A stretch of 22,359 nt of DNA, taken from JAKLDO01 sp035354435 (lineage in GTDB: Bacteria > UBP6 > UBA1177). A model generated the notes under the pieces. The model ran no database searches. It saw nothing but the letters and a program-made list of their open reading frames with translations, and had not been told where the DNA came from. The stretch covers positions 1 through 22,359 of the forward strand of contig DAOQAY010000042.1 of NCBI GenBank assembly GCA_035354435.1, written 5' to 3'. Shown piece by piece: positions 6,648 through 15,868 of the stretch. Position 1 is the first letter of the stretch; the number at the start of each line of letters is the position of its first letter. The position numbers and the translations under genes are program-made.

Positions 6648-8482
6648 TAAAAATTAAAGCGATTCCGATAAGTTATGTGCTTCTGACGATCTTTTGCATT
6701 TGTTATTATATGCTATTGCTGACAGAAGGTGAAGTGCTCTCTCTTTTTTCAATGAAGGGGATGCTGGCATTTTCCGGTAGTCTTGTGAGTACTTTGCTGT
6801 TCTGGTTTATTTCGGGAACTTTTTTTTCGTTCGGGAGACGCTCCTATTGCATTTCATTTGTAATCTATATTGCTTTTTATCATTTACTTGGTGCTTATAA
6901 GATTAATTCAAAAACTCCTTTTGACTTTTCTGTAATGATGGAAAATGCCGGTGAAGCGTTCGGAAAAGAGTCTTTAAATGTGATTTTTGACAGTCTGAAC
7001 CTGCCTGTGTTATCTGTCGGAATTCTGCTGATTGTTGTTATATTGTCTATTCCGGTATTACGAAAAAGCATTATGAATGAGTATGGTCGAAGTCTGTGGC
7101 GGTATGCCGCAGGAATTGCAATGATTCCTGTCTATCTTCTGCTGATATCAGGACATTTTACACCGTATGATAATTTCGGATCTGTGTTGTGTACGGTTTA
7201 TGATTATTTTGACGGTCAGGAGACAGTTGAAAACATGGATACTGACAGTTATCCGTTTATAAAGACTGAAAAAATTCCGCCAGCAGACAAAAACACAAAA
7301 AAGCACTCTCCAATATTCATACTTGAAATTGAATCCTTCTCAGCAAAAGTTGTCGAAGCCACAACAACTGAAGGTCATCCATATACACCGTATTTTAATG
7401 AAAAAATTAAAGAAGGATTCTATGTCGAAAGATTTTATGCCAATTCGATACAATCATCAAAAGGACAATTTGCAACACTTTTTTCGCTTATTCCCAGTTT
7501 CAAAAAGAAAGAGTTTGTCAAGTATGGAAATGTACGATTCCAGTCGCTTCCTCAAGTGTTGAAAGATAACGGGTATTCCACTTTTTTTGTTAAAGCGTTC
7601 CGGGATATCAATTTTGACAACACGGGAACTTTTGTTCATAAAAACGGCATTGAAAATGCAATTTCCATCGTGCCGTATCTGAAGCCTGAAGATGAAAAAC
7701 AAATATGGGGCTGGGGTGTTGAGGACGGAATATTCTATAAACGGGCGTTTGAGTATCTTGATACGCAAGCAAATGTCGTATCAGGCAAAAATCCGCCTTT
7801 TGTTTTTCTTCATACAGTTATGAATCATATGCGGTTTAACAAGGTTCCGGAAGAAAAACAGATGCTATTTCCAAAGGCAAAAAAACTGCCTGAACAATAT
7901 GCCAACAGCATAAGACTTACCGATGCGCAGCTTCATTTTTTTTTTGAAGAATTGTCGAAACGGGATTATCTCAAGGATGCAATTGTCATTATTACCGGTG
8001 ATCATAGCTATCCTTTAAACGAGCATGGATATCAATTCAACGAGACAGCATGGTACGAAGAATTTTTCCGGACTCCGTTTCTTATAATAGCTCCAGACAT
8101 TGTTAAACCAGAACGCATTAAAGATATAGCATTCAGTCAGATGGATATTGCTCCGACTATTCTTGATATGGTCGGAATACAACCGGAACGACATCATTTC
8201 CGCGGTGTATCGATGTTTGCCGGATTGCCGCAGCAACCTGTTTATCTGATTCAGCCGTATAACGGAACCTTTATCGGTGTTATTGATAAAGGCCGATATA
8301 AATATGTTCATCGTTTGCGAAATAATCAGGAATATTTTTATGATCTTAAAAAAGATCCCCGTGAAAAGCATAATCTGATAAAAAAAGCTGATCCTGACTA
8401 TCTGAAGCGACTTAGAGGAATGCTTCATGTCATTTATCTTAATCAGCAGTTAATTGAAAAAGACCGTATCTGGAAACCGTAA
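6644..8482 (+). CDS. LTA-synthase-family membrane transferase (sulfatase/alkaline-phosphatase fold)
   Basis: The 612-residue protein has about five N-terminal membrane helices (to about residue 170) and a large extracytoplasmic sulfatase-fold domain. Metal and catalytic signatures are FILEIESFS (225-233), NSIQSSKGQF (267-276, nucleophile region), NH (394-395), and ITGDHSYPLNEHG (450-462). Family members move phosphoglycerol or phosphoethanolamine groups onto lipids, glycans or lipid A. In a diderm, periplasmic glucans or another envelope glycan are plausible acceptors, but the substrate cannot be told from sequence. The usual nucleophile is Thr in a TSKGQF-like motif; here it is Ser271. It overlaps its neighbours by 4 nt upstream and 1 nt downstream (TAATG). 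Confidence 0.85.
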   Translation: MIKIKAIPISYVLLTIFCICYYMLLLTEGEVLSLFSMKGMLAFSGSLVSTLLFWFISGTFFSFGRRSYCISFVIYIAFYHLLGAYKINSKTPFDFSVMMENAGEAFGKESLNVIFDSLNLPVLSVGILLIVVILSIPVLRKSIMNEYGRSLWRYAAGIAMIPVYLLLISGHFTPYDNFGSVLCTVYDYFDGQETVENMDTDSYPFIKTEKIPPADKNTKKHSPIFILEIESFSAKVVEATTTEGHPYTPYFNEKIKEGFYVERFYANSIQSSKGQFATLFSLIPSFKKKEFVKYGNVRFQSLPQVLKDNGYSTFFVKAFRDINFDNTGTFVHKNGIENAISIVPYLKPEDEKQIWGWGVEDGIFYKRAFEYLDTQANVVSGKNPPFVFLHTVMNHMRFNKVPEEKQMLFPKAKKLPEQYANSIRLTDAQLHFFFEELSKRDYLKDAIVIITGDHSYPLNEHGYQFNETAWYEEFFRTPFLIIAPDIVKPERIKDIAFSQMDIAPTILDMVGIQPERHHFRGVSMFAGLPQQPVYLIQPYNGTFIGVIDKGRYKYVHRLRNNQEYFYDLKKDPREKHNLIKKADPDYLKRLRGMLHVIYLNQQLIEKDRIWKP

Positions 8483-9045
8483 TGTCACTGAATGTTGCAG
8501 TAATCGATAATTACGACAGCTTCACATATAATCTTTATCAATTCTTTGCAACAGCAGGCAACTGTTCAGTTTTCAGAAATAATGAAATAAATATTAATGA
8601 ACTAAAGAAGAAAAATATAACCCATCTTGTTATTTCTCCTGGTCCAGGAAGACCTGAAGATTCAAAAGTTTCAATCGAGGCCGTTGAATATTTTAAAGAC
8701 AGAATTCCGATACTCGGTGTCTGTCTCGGGATGCAGCTGATGGCTTATTTAAATGGCGGAAAGATTGAAAAACATCCTCCTGTGCATGGCAGAACGGAAA
8801 AAATATTTCATGTAAATAGCGGAATTCACTCAGGAATGGTTCAAGGATTCCATGCCGCGAGATATAATTCACTTTGTGTTTCAGGAATAGATGAAACCGG
8901 ACTAGAAATAACTGCAAAAGGTGAAAGCGGTTTTATCATGGGGCTAAGAGACAAAAAGCACCGGTTGTTCGAGGGAGTCCAATATCACCCTGAATCTTTT
9001 CTGACCGAGAATGGAACGAAAATACTCAAGAATTTCTGTCAATAA
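8482..9045 (+). CDS. pabA: Anthranilate/aminodeoxychorismate synthase glutaminase subunit (TrpG/PabA)
   Basis: This class I glutamine amidotransferase releases ammonia from glutamine for chorismate conversion to anthranilate or to aminodeoxychorismate. The 187-residue length is normal. It shows VIDNYDSFTYNL (7-18), the oxyanion SPGPGRPED (52-60), the nucleophile GVCLGMQ (Cys81) and the QYHPES dyad (His169, Glu171). No TrpE or PabB partner lies in the window, so trpG and pabA cannot be separated, and the protein may serve both pathways. The symbol is a convenience. It is last in the three-gene operon, starts with a 1-nt overlap on the transferase gene, and overlaps the convergent flavodoxin gene by 7 nt. 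Confidence 0.9.
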   Translation: MSLNVAVIDNYDSFTYNLYQFFATAGNCSVFRNNEININELKKKNITHLVISPGPGRPEDSKVSIEAVEYFKDRIPILGVCLGMQLMAYLNGGKIEKHPPVHGRTEKIFHVNSGIHSGMVQGFHAARYNSLCVSGIDETGLEITAKGESGFIMGLRDKKHRLFEGVQYHPESFLTENGTKILKNFCQ

Positions 9046-9524
9046 ACTATCTCTTCACACCATTTGTCGATTTCATCATGGTTGATGAGGTTGAGGGGGA
9101 GGCTGTTTTTCACTCCGAGGATGAGGTTGGCGGCTGCGGGCATTTTTTTGTCGATCCTGCCGGAAAAGACTATTGAGTTGGCTGGGTTGATGAGCTTTTC
9201 GATTTTTGTGATGCTTTTATTCATCATGCCGCGCCAGATCTTTCTGCCGTCGTAATAGACATAGGCGACTGTGAAAAGCCCTGCGACTTTGCCGTCGAGT
9301 GAGGATCTGTTCTCTTCAACGAATTTAATGAAATCTGGAACATGTCTCATCCCGTTTATGGGTGCGCCGAGGATAACGCTTGAATAATTCTCAATATTCT
9401 GGATCTTTTCGAGTTCGAGTACATCAACTTCGGTTCCTTTTTTTGCGAGGTTCGCACCTATTCTTTCTGCGATCTCCTTTGTTGAACCGGTCTTTGAAAA
9501 ATAACCGATAAGAACTTTTTTCAT
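9039..9524 (-). CDS. Flavodoxin-domain protein
   Basis: The 161-residue protein has the FMN phosphate-binding loop SKTGSTKEIAE (9-19) and a flavodoxin-like GAPINGMRHVPDFIKF segment. It is of the type seen in menaquinone-dependent protoporphyrinogen oxidase (HemG) and stand-alone flavodoxins. It starts within the TAATG junction after the fused indolepyruvate oxidoreductase gene, so it is translationally coupled. It may accept electrons in place of, or together with, ferredoxin; that role is inferred from context. Confidence 0.88.
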   Translation of the reverse strand: MKKVLIGYFSKTGSTKEIAERIGANLAKKGTEVDVLELEKIQNIENYSSVILGAPINGMRHVPDFIKFVEENRSSLDGKVAGLFTVAYVYYDGRKIWRGMMNKSITKIEKLINPANSIVFSGRIDKKMPAAANLILGVKNSLPLNLINHDEIDKWCEEIVY

Positions 9525-12031
9525 TATTTCCTCCTTCCAGCTTCAAATGATATCTGGTTGGCGGATTTGATTGTGTCAGTAGGAGAGAGTGTCATTAATG
9601 CTTCAAGCCATATTTCGGCAGGAATCTTATTGAAAGGTTCAATTGTCGAAAGAAGTCCGAGCACTGCGACATTGGCAGTTTTCCCGACCTTATCACCGAC
9701 CTTGCCGACAACTTCGAGTGCGTCAAATTCGATGACTTTATAGTTTTCGAGCACTTTTCTGATCTCTTCGATCTTCGGGTAATCTTCTTGTTTTGCTGTC
9801 GGTGGAACCGCTTCAAAACGGTTGAGAACTATCATTCCGCCCGGTTTCAGAAGTTCAAGGAACCCTTCCCTGAGAACTTCGGAGGTTTCCATGACAACGA
9901 GAATGTCCGCACTTCCCGGAGAAAGTATCGGGCTGTAAGCTTTCCCGCATGCAAATGTTGAAATAACGCTTCCGCCAAGTTGTGCCATGCCGTGAGTATC
10001 GCCTTTTACTATCTGAGTTTCACTGTATGGTGTCCTGAGTGCGACTTCGCTTAAAACCTTGCCGAAGAAAAGGTTCCCCTGACCTCCGATACCTCTGATC
10101 GCAATTCTTAGAGATTCAGGAAGGTCTTCTTTTTTCACACTTGCTTTTCCGATCTTTTTCGGAGCGGGAAGCTCTATTTTTTCATTTTTTGCACTTTCAC
10201 TCTGCTTGATAGGAACAATAGCTCCGAAAGGACATCTCTGCATACAGACCTGAGTGTTTCCGCCGCAGTTTATGCACAGATTTGTGTAATGTGGAACACC
10301 GTCTGAATCGAATTTTATTCCGGGACACATGTTGCATCTGCCGCATTTTTTGCATTTTTCACGGTCGAATTCGATAGTTCTTTTCATAGATTTCCTATCC
10401 ATGATCTGCTGACATGGTCCTTCAAGAACAAGATTTGTGAACTGTCCTTTTTCAGCTTCATCGAGTGCTTCGGTAAGTGCTTTTTCAACACCTTTGAGAT
10501 CATATGCATTGACCGCCACAACTTTGCATTCTTCAGCGGCGATCGCTTTTTTCAGGTTGAATTTATTAGGAACTCCTGCAAGATTCGCCTCACTTGTCGG
10601 AGCAGGTTGACCGCCTGTCATTGCTGTAATTCTGTTGTCGAGAACGATCTGGACACCGGGAACATTTCTGAAAACACCGTTTCTGGTCGCATCAAGTCCG
10701 CTGTGACATTCACAACTGTCACCGATCACGCTGACAACTTTTGATGCCATCTCAGGACGGCTCAGGCAGAAACCCTGTCTCATCGAGTCGCTTCCGCCCA
10801 TGCACAGAACTGTATCTATACCTTTGTTAAAAAAAAGCAGAGTCGAACATCCTATTTCTCCGAACCCTGCATATAACTTGCCAGTTTTCTTGAGTTTTTC
10901 GGCAGCAAGCCCGTAGGCTCTATATGGACATCCGGGGCATATCGAAGGAGGTCTGTTGAGCGGTTTCGTTTCGATTTTGACAGTTTTCACTTCATGTTTT
11001 ATATCCAGATGACCCTTAAGTATATTTATAACGGAATCCGGAGTCCAGTCAGTGATTGTGGAATTGGTCTCTTTTCCGATGACCTTAATTCCTTCAGCAG
11101 AGATCTTATCCTGAAGAAACCTGTCTCCGTCTTCAAAAACGAACAGCTTTTTAATATTCGAAGCAAACTTTCTGATTCTGTTCACCGGCACAGGATTGGC
11201 TAATGACATGCTCATAATTGAAGGGTCTGCATTTATTGTAAGAAGAGCTTCTTTCACGATAATATCGCTTTCTCCGACTATTATCACACCCCAGTCATTC
11301 CGTCCTTTCGTTTCAGTTATAATAACATCTGAACTCTCAGCAAATTCAAGGAGTTCCGGAATTCTTTTTGTGGTTGCTTCATTATATTTATTTCTCGCAA
11401 TACCCGGCATGAGCATCCATTCGCTCAAATTCTTCGGAAGAGGTCGCGGTTCGATTTTTCTGGCTTCTTTTGTTGTGACAATACCTTCGCTGTGGGCGAG
11501 GATGCCGCTTGGAAGTATGCAGACCGGAGTTTTGAATTTTCTTGAATAATCCGCCGCAATAAAAGCAATATCATACATTTCCTGATGATTCCTCGGTTCA
11601 AAGACAGGAATTCTCGCCGCGCTCAGGAAATATCTTGCATCAATGACATGCTGAGTGCTTGACGGGACATAGTCTGTAGCCGCATAAATTACGAAAGCAC
11701 CTGACTGGGCTGTGTAAAAAGCTGAAGTTGTGATCGTGTCACCAGCCTGGAACATTCCGGGAATTTTCATCGTTACGAGTGAATCCATTCCTGCAACACT
11801 GTGACCGATCGCTACAGCGGTAGCAACTGCTTCATTCACACTCCACCCGACAGTCATTCTGTCCTGAACATGCTTTAAAGATTTGTCAATGACCTCCGTG
11901 CTCGGAGTTCCGGGATAACCATCAGCGGCATGATAACCTGCATGAACAACACCGAGAGCAAAAGCAGCATTACCTTGAAGTATGAACCGGCTTCCCGCCT
12001 TGGAATCAACCAGTTTTTCAAAATCGGACAT
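9524..12031 (-). CDS. iorA: Indolepyruvate:ferredoxin oxidoreductase, fused alpha (IorA) and beta (IorB) subunits
   Basis: The enzyme decarboxylates aryl pyruvates to aryl-acetyl-CoA, passing electrons to ferredoxin in anaerobes. Residue landmarks in the 835-residue chain are as follows. A pyrimidine-binding half contains DGYPGTPSTE (38-47). The TPP-binding half contains CPGCPYR (365-371), GDSCECHSG (437-445) and DNRITAMTGG. A two-cluster ferredoxin domain has Cys560/563/566/569 and Cys586/589/596/600. From about residue 645 a complete IorB domain begins (IRGIGGQGNLFFGKVL). IorA and IorB are separate proteins in many archaea, so this is a fusion. The Cys spacing in both clusters departs from the simple CxxCxxCxxxCP. 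ATG 12031 has AGGAG with 6-nt spacing; the gene follows the S10 gene by 30 nt and leads into the flavodoxin gene. Confidence 0.92.
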   Translation of the reverse strand: MSDFEKLVDSKAGSRFILQGNAAFALGVVHAGYHAADGYPGTPSTEVIDKSLKHVQDRMTVGWSVNEAVATAVAIGHSVAGMDSLVTMKIPGMFQAGDTITTSAFYTAQSGAFVIYAATDYVPSSTQHVIDARYFLSAARIPVFEPRNHQEMYDIAFIAADYSRKFKTPVCILPSGILAHSEGIVTTKEARKIEPRPLPKNLSEWMLMPGIARNKYNEATTKRIPELLEFAESSDVIITETKGRNDWGVIIVGESDIIVKEALLTINADPSIMSMSLANPVPVNRIRKFASNIKKLFVFEDGDRFLQDKISAEGIKVIGKETNSTITDWTPDSVINILKGHLDIKHEVKTVKIETKPLNRPPSICPGCPYRAYGLAAEKLKKTGKLYAGFGEIGCSTLLFFNKGIDTVLCMGGSDSMRQGFCLSRPEMASKVVSVIGDSCECHSGLDATRNGVFRNVPGVQIVLDNRITAMTGGQPAPTSEANLAGVPNKFNLKKAIAAEECKVVAVNAYDLKGVEKALTEALDEAEKGQFTNLVLEGPCQQIMDRKSMKRTIEFDREKCKKCGRCNMCPGIKFDSDGVPHYTNLCINCGGNTQVCMQRCPFGAIVPIKQSESAKNEKIELPAPKKIGKASVKKEDLPESLRIAIRGIGGQGNLFFGKVLSEVALRTPYSETQIVKGDTHGMAQLGGSVISTFACGKAYSPILSPGSADILVVMETSEVLREGFLELLKPGGMIVLNRFEAVPPTAKQEDYPKIEEIRKVLENYKVIEFDALEVVGKVGDKVGKTANVAVLGLLSTIEPFNKIPAEIWLEALMTLSPTDTIKSANQISFEAGRRK

Positions 12032-12061
12032 TTTCGACTCCTGAACTATAATTAATTGAAA

Positions 12062-13849
12062 TTATTTCGGAAAAAGCCATTCGTTCACATCATTGAAAAA
12101 TTGTTCGGGCTGGTTGACTGAAACGCTGTGTGAACTCACCGGATAGAACGGAAAGTGGACTGTCGCTTCAGTATTGTCAGAGAATTTCACAGTAAAATCG
12201 TTGTCTTCGACTGTTACGCCGGATACGCCTTCAAATTCTTTTAATGATAAAGGAAGAGCCGGTGCGTAAATTATAATGTCTTCTTCCGCCTGAGTGATAA
12301 AACTTTTAACATCCCTGATATTTTCAAGGAACATTTCACCGTTTATATCACTGTACGGAGTAGTTGAAGCATAGTAGAAAACATTCGTCACATCTGTATG
12401 AAGGTCTATAAAATAATCATCATAGCTTGGAAGGGTGCCGAAAGTCTGGTCAAGATTTCCGACAAGCATAGGTCTGATATTGCTTTGATTGTATTCGATT
12501 TCAGTTCTTATTGTTGCAGGAATCCTGCTCAGGTCTGAAATCTGATTTTTCAGATAACCGCTGCTGTATCTGAAAGCTTTTGCTCTGTTTGAGGCATAAA
12601 GCCAGTCGATCTCTCTTGGATCGTTCCGGATAAGTTTCTCAAAAAGTGCCAGCTCCACCATTTTCTGTGCACCGGGATCTGTATAGTCAAAAAGCCAGTT
12701 GTACGGTCTTCTGTATGAATACATATCACGGTTGGCCTTCTGAAGGTACTGCAATGCATTGTTGTGAGGTTCGCATCCCGGATTGTACTGACTGCACGGT
12801 GAATAATTCACACCGGTCTCAGATTCAACGGTATAGATCGGACTGCCTTCGATTTCGAGAAGCTCTCCGGCAACCTGAAACTGTTTCTCTCCTGCAATAA
12901 GAGGCTGGATCATGACAGATGCATAGAACTGCTGTTTTATAACTTCCTTGTGGGGATCGGCTGACATTTCAGGATAAACTTTTCTGAAGTGATTATCAAT
13001 AGTTGCAAAAAGATTCTTGTCATAGAAATTTCTGTTACCTGCGGCGTAATCCCTGACATTGAGCAGAATGTTGAGCATTGCAGTAGCCCTTGTTCCACCG
13101 TAACTTTCTCCTACCAGAACCACTTTATTTGCAAGTATTTCAGGATGTCTGTCGAGAAATCCGAAGATCACCCTTATAAAATCAGCGGCATCGACAAAAA
13201 CATTGAAATTAGCAGGATCAAAATAATTGTTCCTTTCGCTTGCACTTGAAGGGTCATCGGTAATTCCGTAAGAAAACCCTGTCATTCTGGCATCAATGTA
13301 AAGAAGGTTGCCCATTCTGTTCCAGTTGAATGCGTTATCGACAACATCAATGTCAGCATAAGCCTGATCGCCGGTCATTTTTGAAGTGTTGTATGTAAAA
13401 AGGAGCATTGTAGCCGCTCCCGGTCCACCGTTGAAAAACACAAAAAGAGGTTTGTCGGCAGGATCAACATCTGCAGGCTGGAAATTATACCACATTCTTG
13501 CCGCACCTGATGTCAGATCATTACCGTCAAGAGTGTAGGAATTTGTTCCAATCTCTATGAAACCTGATTCGAATTCAAGGGGCAGGACGGGAATATCCTC
13601 GTCAGGAGTTATAACTTCTTCATCCTGATCTGCAGCTTCGTCAGTGAAATCGTCGGTCGTGATCTGTCCGTCCGTCTCATCGCTGTATTCGATATCATCA
13701 TCGGTCTTGGCGGAATCTTCATCTTCTATCACAGATGAGTCGCTGTCAGGATCTGTGTTTTCATTGTCCTGTTTCACTGAAGATCTCACATTGTCACATG
13801 ACACTGCAAGAAAAACGGAAACGAGAAGGATAAGTGATAATTTTCTCAT
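12062..13849 (-). CDS. Asp-tethered lipoprotein of the S10 serine carboxypeptidase family
   Basis: The 595-residue protein has a lipoprotein signal with lipobox LAVSC (Cys18) and an acidic tether of about 70 residues rich in Asp, Glu and Ser/Thr. An S10 peptidase domain follows. Its oxyanion motif is FFNGGPG (138-144), the nucleophile is in VLVGESYGG (Ser249), and the C-terminal His574 lies in SHSVSVNQPEQF, which matches the family's GHMVPxDQPE. The catalytic Asp normally found in a YxGDxD motif is not evident: the matching stretch reads IIIYAPALP (525-533). It would act, if active, on peptides at the outer surface. GAGG precedes ATG 13849 by 5 nt. It is fourth in a six-gene run and 11 nt from the lipoprotein upstream. 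Confidence 0.85.
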   Translation of the reverse strand: MRKLSLILLVSVFLAVSCDNVRSSVKQDNENTDPDSDSSVIEDEDSAKTDDDIEYSDETDGQITTDDFTDEAADQDEEVITPDEDIPVLPLEFESGFIEIGTNSYTLDGNDLTSGAARMWYNFQPADVDPADKPLFVFFNGGPGAATMLLFTYNTSKMTGDQAYADIDVVDNAFNWNRMGNLLYIDARMTGFSYGITDDPSSASERNNYFDPANFNVFVDAADFIRVIFGFLDRHPEILANKVVLVGESYGGTRATAMLNILLNVRDYAAGNRNFYDKNLFATIDNHFRKVYPEMSADPHKEVIKQQFYASVMIQPLIAGEKQFQVAGELLEIEGSPIYTVESETGVNYSPCSQYNPGCEPHNNALQYLQKANRDMYSYRRPYNWLFDYTDPGAQKMVELALFEKLIRNDPREIDWLYASNRAKAFRYSSGYLKNQISDLSRIPATIRTEIEYNQSNIRPMLVGNLDQTFGTLPSYDDYFIDLHTDVTNVFYYASTTPYSDINGEMFLENIRDVKSFITQAEEDIIIYAPALPLSLKEFEGVSGVTVEDNDFTVKFSDNTEATVHFPFYPVSSHSVSVNQPEQFFNDVNEWLFPK

Positions 13850-13860
13850 AGTTCCCTCAT

Positions 13861-14883
13861 TTATTGAAATTGTTCGGGATATTTTGCTGCATCATCAGGA
13901 AAAAGTGCTGCACTGTTTGCATAGATCCAGTCACAGTCATAAGTCTCCTCGATCCTTTTAAAAATGAAGTGGCTTTCGGCAGGATCTATCGAAGGATCAT
14001 TTGATGTAGGAGCACCTTTTGACATAAGAATATTGTCTGTCCAAAGCACTTTCTGATCTTCAGACCATGTTGTGAGACCTCTTATCTCACCATTTGTGTC
14101 CAGTTTTCCGTCAAGGATCGTGCTCACTTTCTGAACTATTTCAGCAAAACCGTTGACAGTTCCCTTCGCCTGCATTTTAAGTCCGTTTATTCCTGTATTG
14201 TCAGGATCGAAAACTCTGGGATCGTCAACTTTTGTGGGAAGAGCGTCATTTTCCGGATCTGCAAGAGTACATGCTCTTACTTCCCAGATTTTCGGCTGAT
14301 AGAACAGTATTTCACCGGTATCGCTTTTTAAAAGATATGAAGTTTTGGGAACAATGGGTAGTGACTTGGCATAACTGTCGGGAACCAGTGACTGTATTTC
14401 AGGATTTGTATCGTTTCCGACTTTAAGACGGCACATTTCGCTTTGTGATTCAAGAACATTTCCATTCTGCTCGATAGTAACCCTTGAGATCATCACTGCC
14501 CAGGCGTTGCAGGTTGAAATCAGAAAGGGTTTTGCCGTACCCCGGAAAACAGTAAGATTCACCCAGCTTCCGGTCATATCGGGATATGTGTCAGAATCAT
14601 CATCAGCTGCAATATCAATGTCAATGGCATCGATCTCAACAATATCCGGATCTGCGGTTTCATCTTCAGTCATTATTATGTCAGTATCGGACTGATCGTA
14701 CTCCGCCATATCTCTGTCAAAAAGAGAATCGTCTCCCGCTTCATCATCATCAACTTCTTCCATTTCCGCATCATCGGCAGTCTCTCCGGTGCCTCTACTG
14801 AATGTACAAGATCCGAGAATGAAGAGAAAAACAAGATAGTAGTACAAAATCTGTCTGTTTTTGAATCTTATCAAAATATGCAT
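13861..14883 (-). CDS. Asp-rich lipoprotein of unknown function
   Basis: The 340-residue protein has a lipoprotein signal with lipobox LGSC (Cys26). Residues from about 30 to 100 form a strongly acidic tether (repeats such as DIDIAADDDSDTYPD). A folded domain of about 230 residues follows, with scattered Cys and Trp, that I do not recognise. ATG 14883 is chosen because AGGAGG lies 6 nt upstream; a TTG at 14886 is the only earlier option. The start overlaps the DHH phosphoesterase stop by one base (TGATG). Together with the S10 gene 11 nt downstream it forms a pair of similarly built surface lipoproteins. Confidence 0.82.
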   Translation of the reverse strand: MHILIRFKNRQILYYYLVFLFILGSCTFSRGTGETADDAEMEEVDDDEAGDDSLFDRDMAEYDQSDTDIIMTEDETADPDIVEIDAIDIDIAADDDSDTYPDMTGSWVNLTVFRGTAKPFLISTCNAWAVMISRVTIEQNGNVLESQSEMCRLKVGNDTNPEIQSLVPDSYAKSLPIVPKTSYLLKSDTGEILFYQPKIWEVRACTLADPENDALPTKVDDPRVFDPDNTGINGLKMQAKGTVNGFAEIVQKVSTILDGKLDTNGEIRGLTTWSEDQKVLWTDNILMSKGAPTSNDPSIDPAESHFIFKRIEETYDCDWIYANSAALFPDDAAKYPEQFQ

Positions 14884-15866
14884 CAAATCCCTCCTGAGAT
14901 CCTGAAACTGTCACGGAGCCTCAATTCACTTAAAAATCTGTTAAATATTTCTGCCTCATTAAAATCAGCAATATTGTTAATTCTTCCTCCCGCCATATCA
15001 ATATGTCCGCCGCCTGACCCGATGCCGGCAAGAGCTTCGGATATCATAATATGTGCAGGAAATTCAGACAGTTCGCTCCGTATTGAAAATATAATCTCAT
15101 CCAGATATTTTGCACTTAAAACCACAACTTGAACACCATCAATGGTCATAAGATAGTCTGAAAGTATGGCAAGAAGGTTTTTGTCACATCCTGATGCAAA
15201 GTGACAGTATGCAAAATTGTGATGAAACTTTACATTTTTAAGCAGATATTCATATTTAGGCAGATCATCTATCTTTATTGAGTTCCTGACAAGGGAATTG
15301 ACAAGATTCACATCGCTCACCCTGTATAGAAGAGCCACTGTCTCTATATCAAGTATGTTTACATTTCTTGTGAACTGATGCGTGTCAAAGTTAATTGCAG
15401 TGTGAAGTGCTGTTGCGACCTCGACAGAAGGTTCAAGTGCCAGTTCGGCAAAATATGAAAATACAATAGTTGCGCAGGCTCCGAAATCACTTCTTATATC
15501 GCAGAACTCGAGATCCGGAAACTCGGTCCCCTGATGATGATCGATAACCGCTACGACCGTTCCTTTCAATTCTGCGACATTTCTGCTCTTTTTATTGCCG
15601 TCAACAATAACTATGGCATCAGAACTGTCCATTTGATAGAGACTGTGATGCTTTATTTCTATTTTAAGTCTTTCTATCATTTTCTGAAGCGAGTCGCGAA
15701 GTATTTCACCGTGATAAATAATATTTGAATCAATTCCGTTGTCTTTTAGAAGATATTGGAGAGCAAATGCACTTGAAACTGAGTCGTGATCAGGATAATT
15801 GTGTGTCTGAATGAAAACTCTGTCGTATTTTGAAAGAGATTTTATAAGTTTTTTAACTTTTGCCAT
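14883..15866 (-). CDS. DHH-family phosphoesterase (NrnA/RecJ-like superfamily)
   Basis: The 327-residue protein carries the manganese-binding motifs of DHH phosphoesterases: HNYPDHDSV (22-30), IVDGNKK (Asp89), VIDHHQ (Asp109-His110-His111) and NFDTHQF (Asp161). A C-terminal DHHA1 domain has GIGSGGGHIDMAGG (281-294). Length and two-domain layout fit nanoRNase/pAp phosphatase (NrnA) type enzymes, which degrade very short RNAs or 3',5'-bisphosphate nucleotides; cyclic-dinucleotide turnover is another known role of relatives. The specificity is not resolved. It starts 2 nt after the channel gene stop and is in the same operon. Confidence 0.88.
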   Translation of the reverse strand: MAKVKKLIKSLSKYDRVFIQTHNYPDHDSVSSAFALQYLLKDNGIDSNIIYHGEILRDSLQKMIERLKIEIKHHSLYQMDSSDAIVIVDGNKKSRNVAELKGTVVAVIDHHQGTEFPDLEFCDIRSDFGACATIVFSYFAELALEPSVEVATALHTAINFDTHQFTRNVNILDIETVALLYRVSDVNLVNSLVRNSIKIDDLPKYEYLLKNVKFHHNFAYCHFASGCDKNLLAILSDYLMTIDGVQVVVLSAKYLDEIIFSIRSELSEFPAHIMISEALAGIGSGGGHIDMAGGRINNIADFNEAEIFNRFLSELRLRDSFRISGGI

Positions 15867-15868
15867 TT

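Noticed and set aside
8015..8428. Minus-strand reading frame of 137 residues
   Set aside because: It lies fully inside the transferase gene, shows no recognisable domain, and the plus strand there carries the conserved C-terminal sulfatase-fold segments.
13644..13961. Plus-strand reading frame of 105 residues rich in Ser
   Set aside because: It is antisense to the acidic tether and signal peptide of the S10 lipoprotein.
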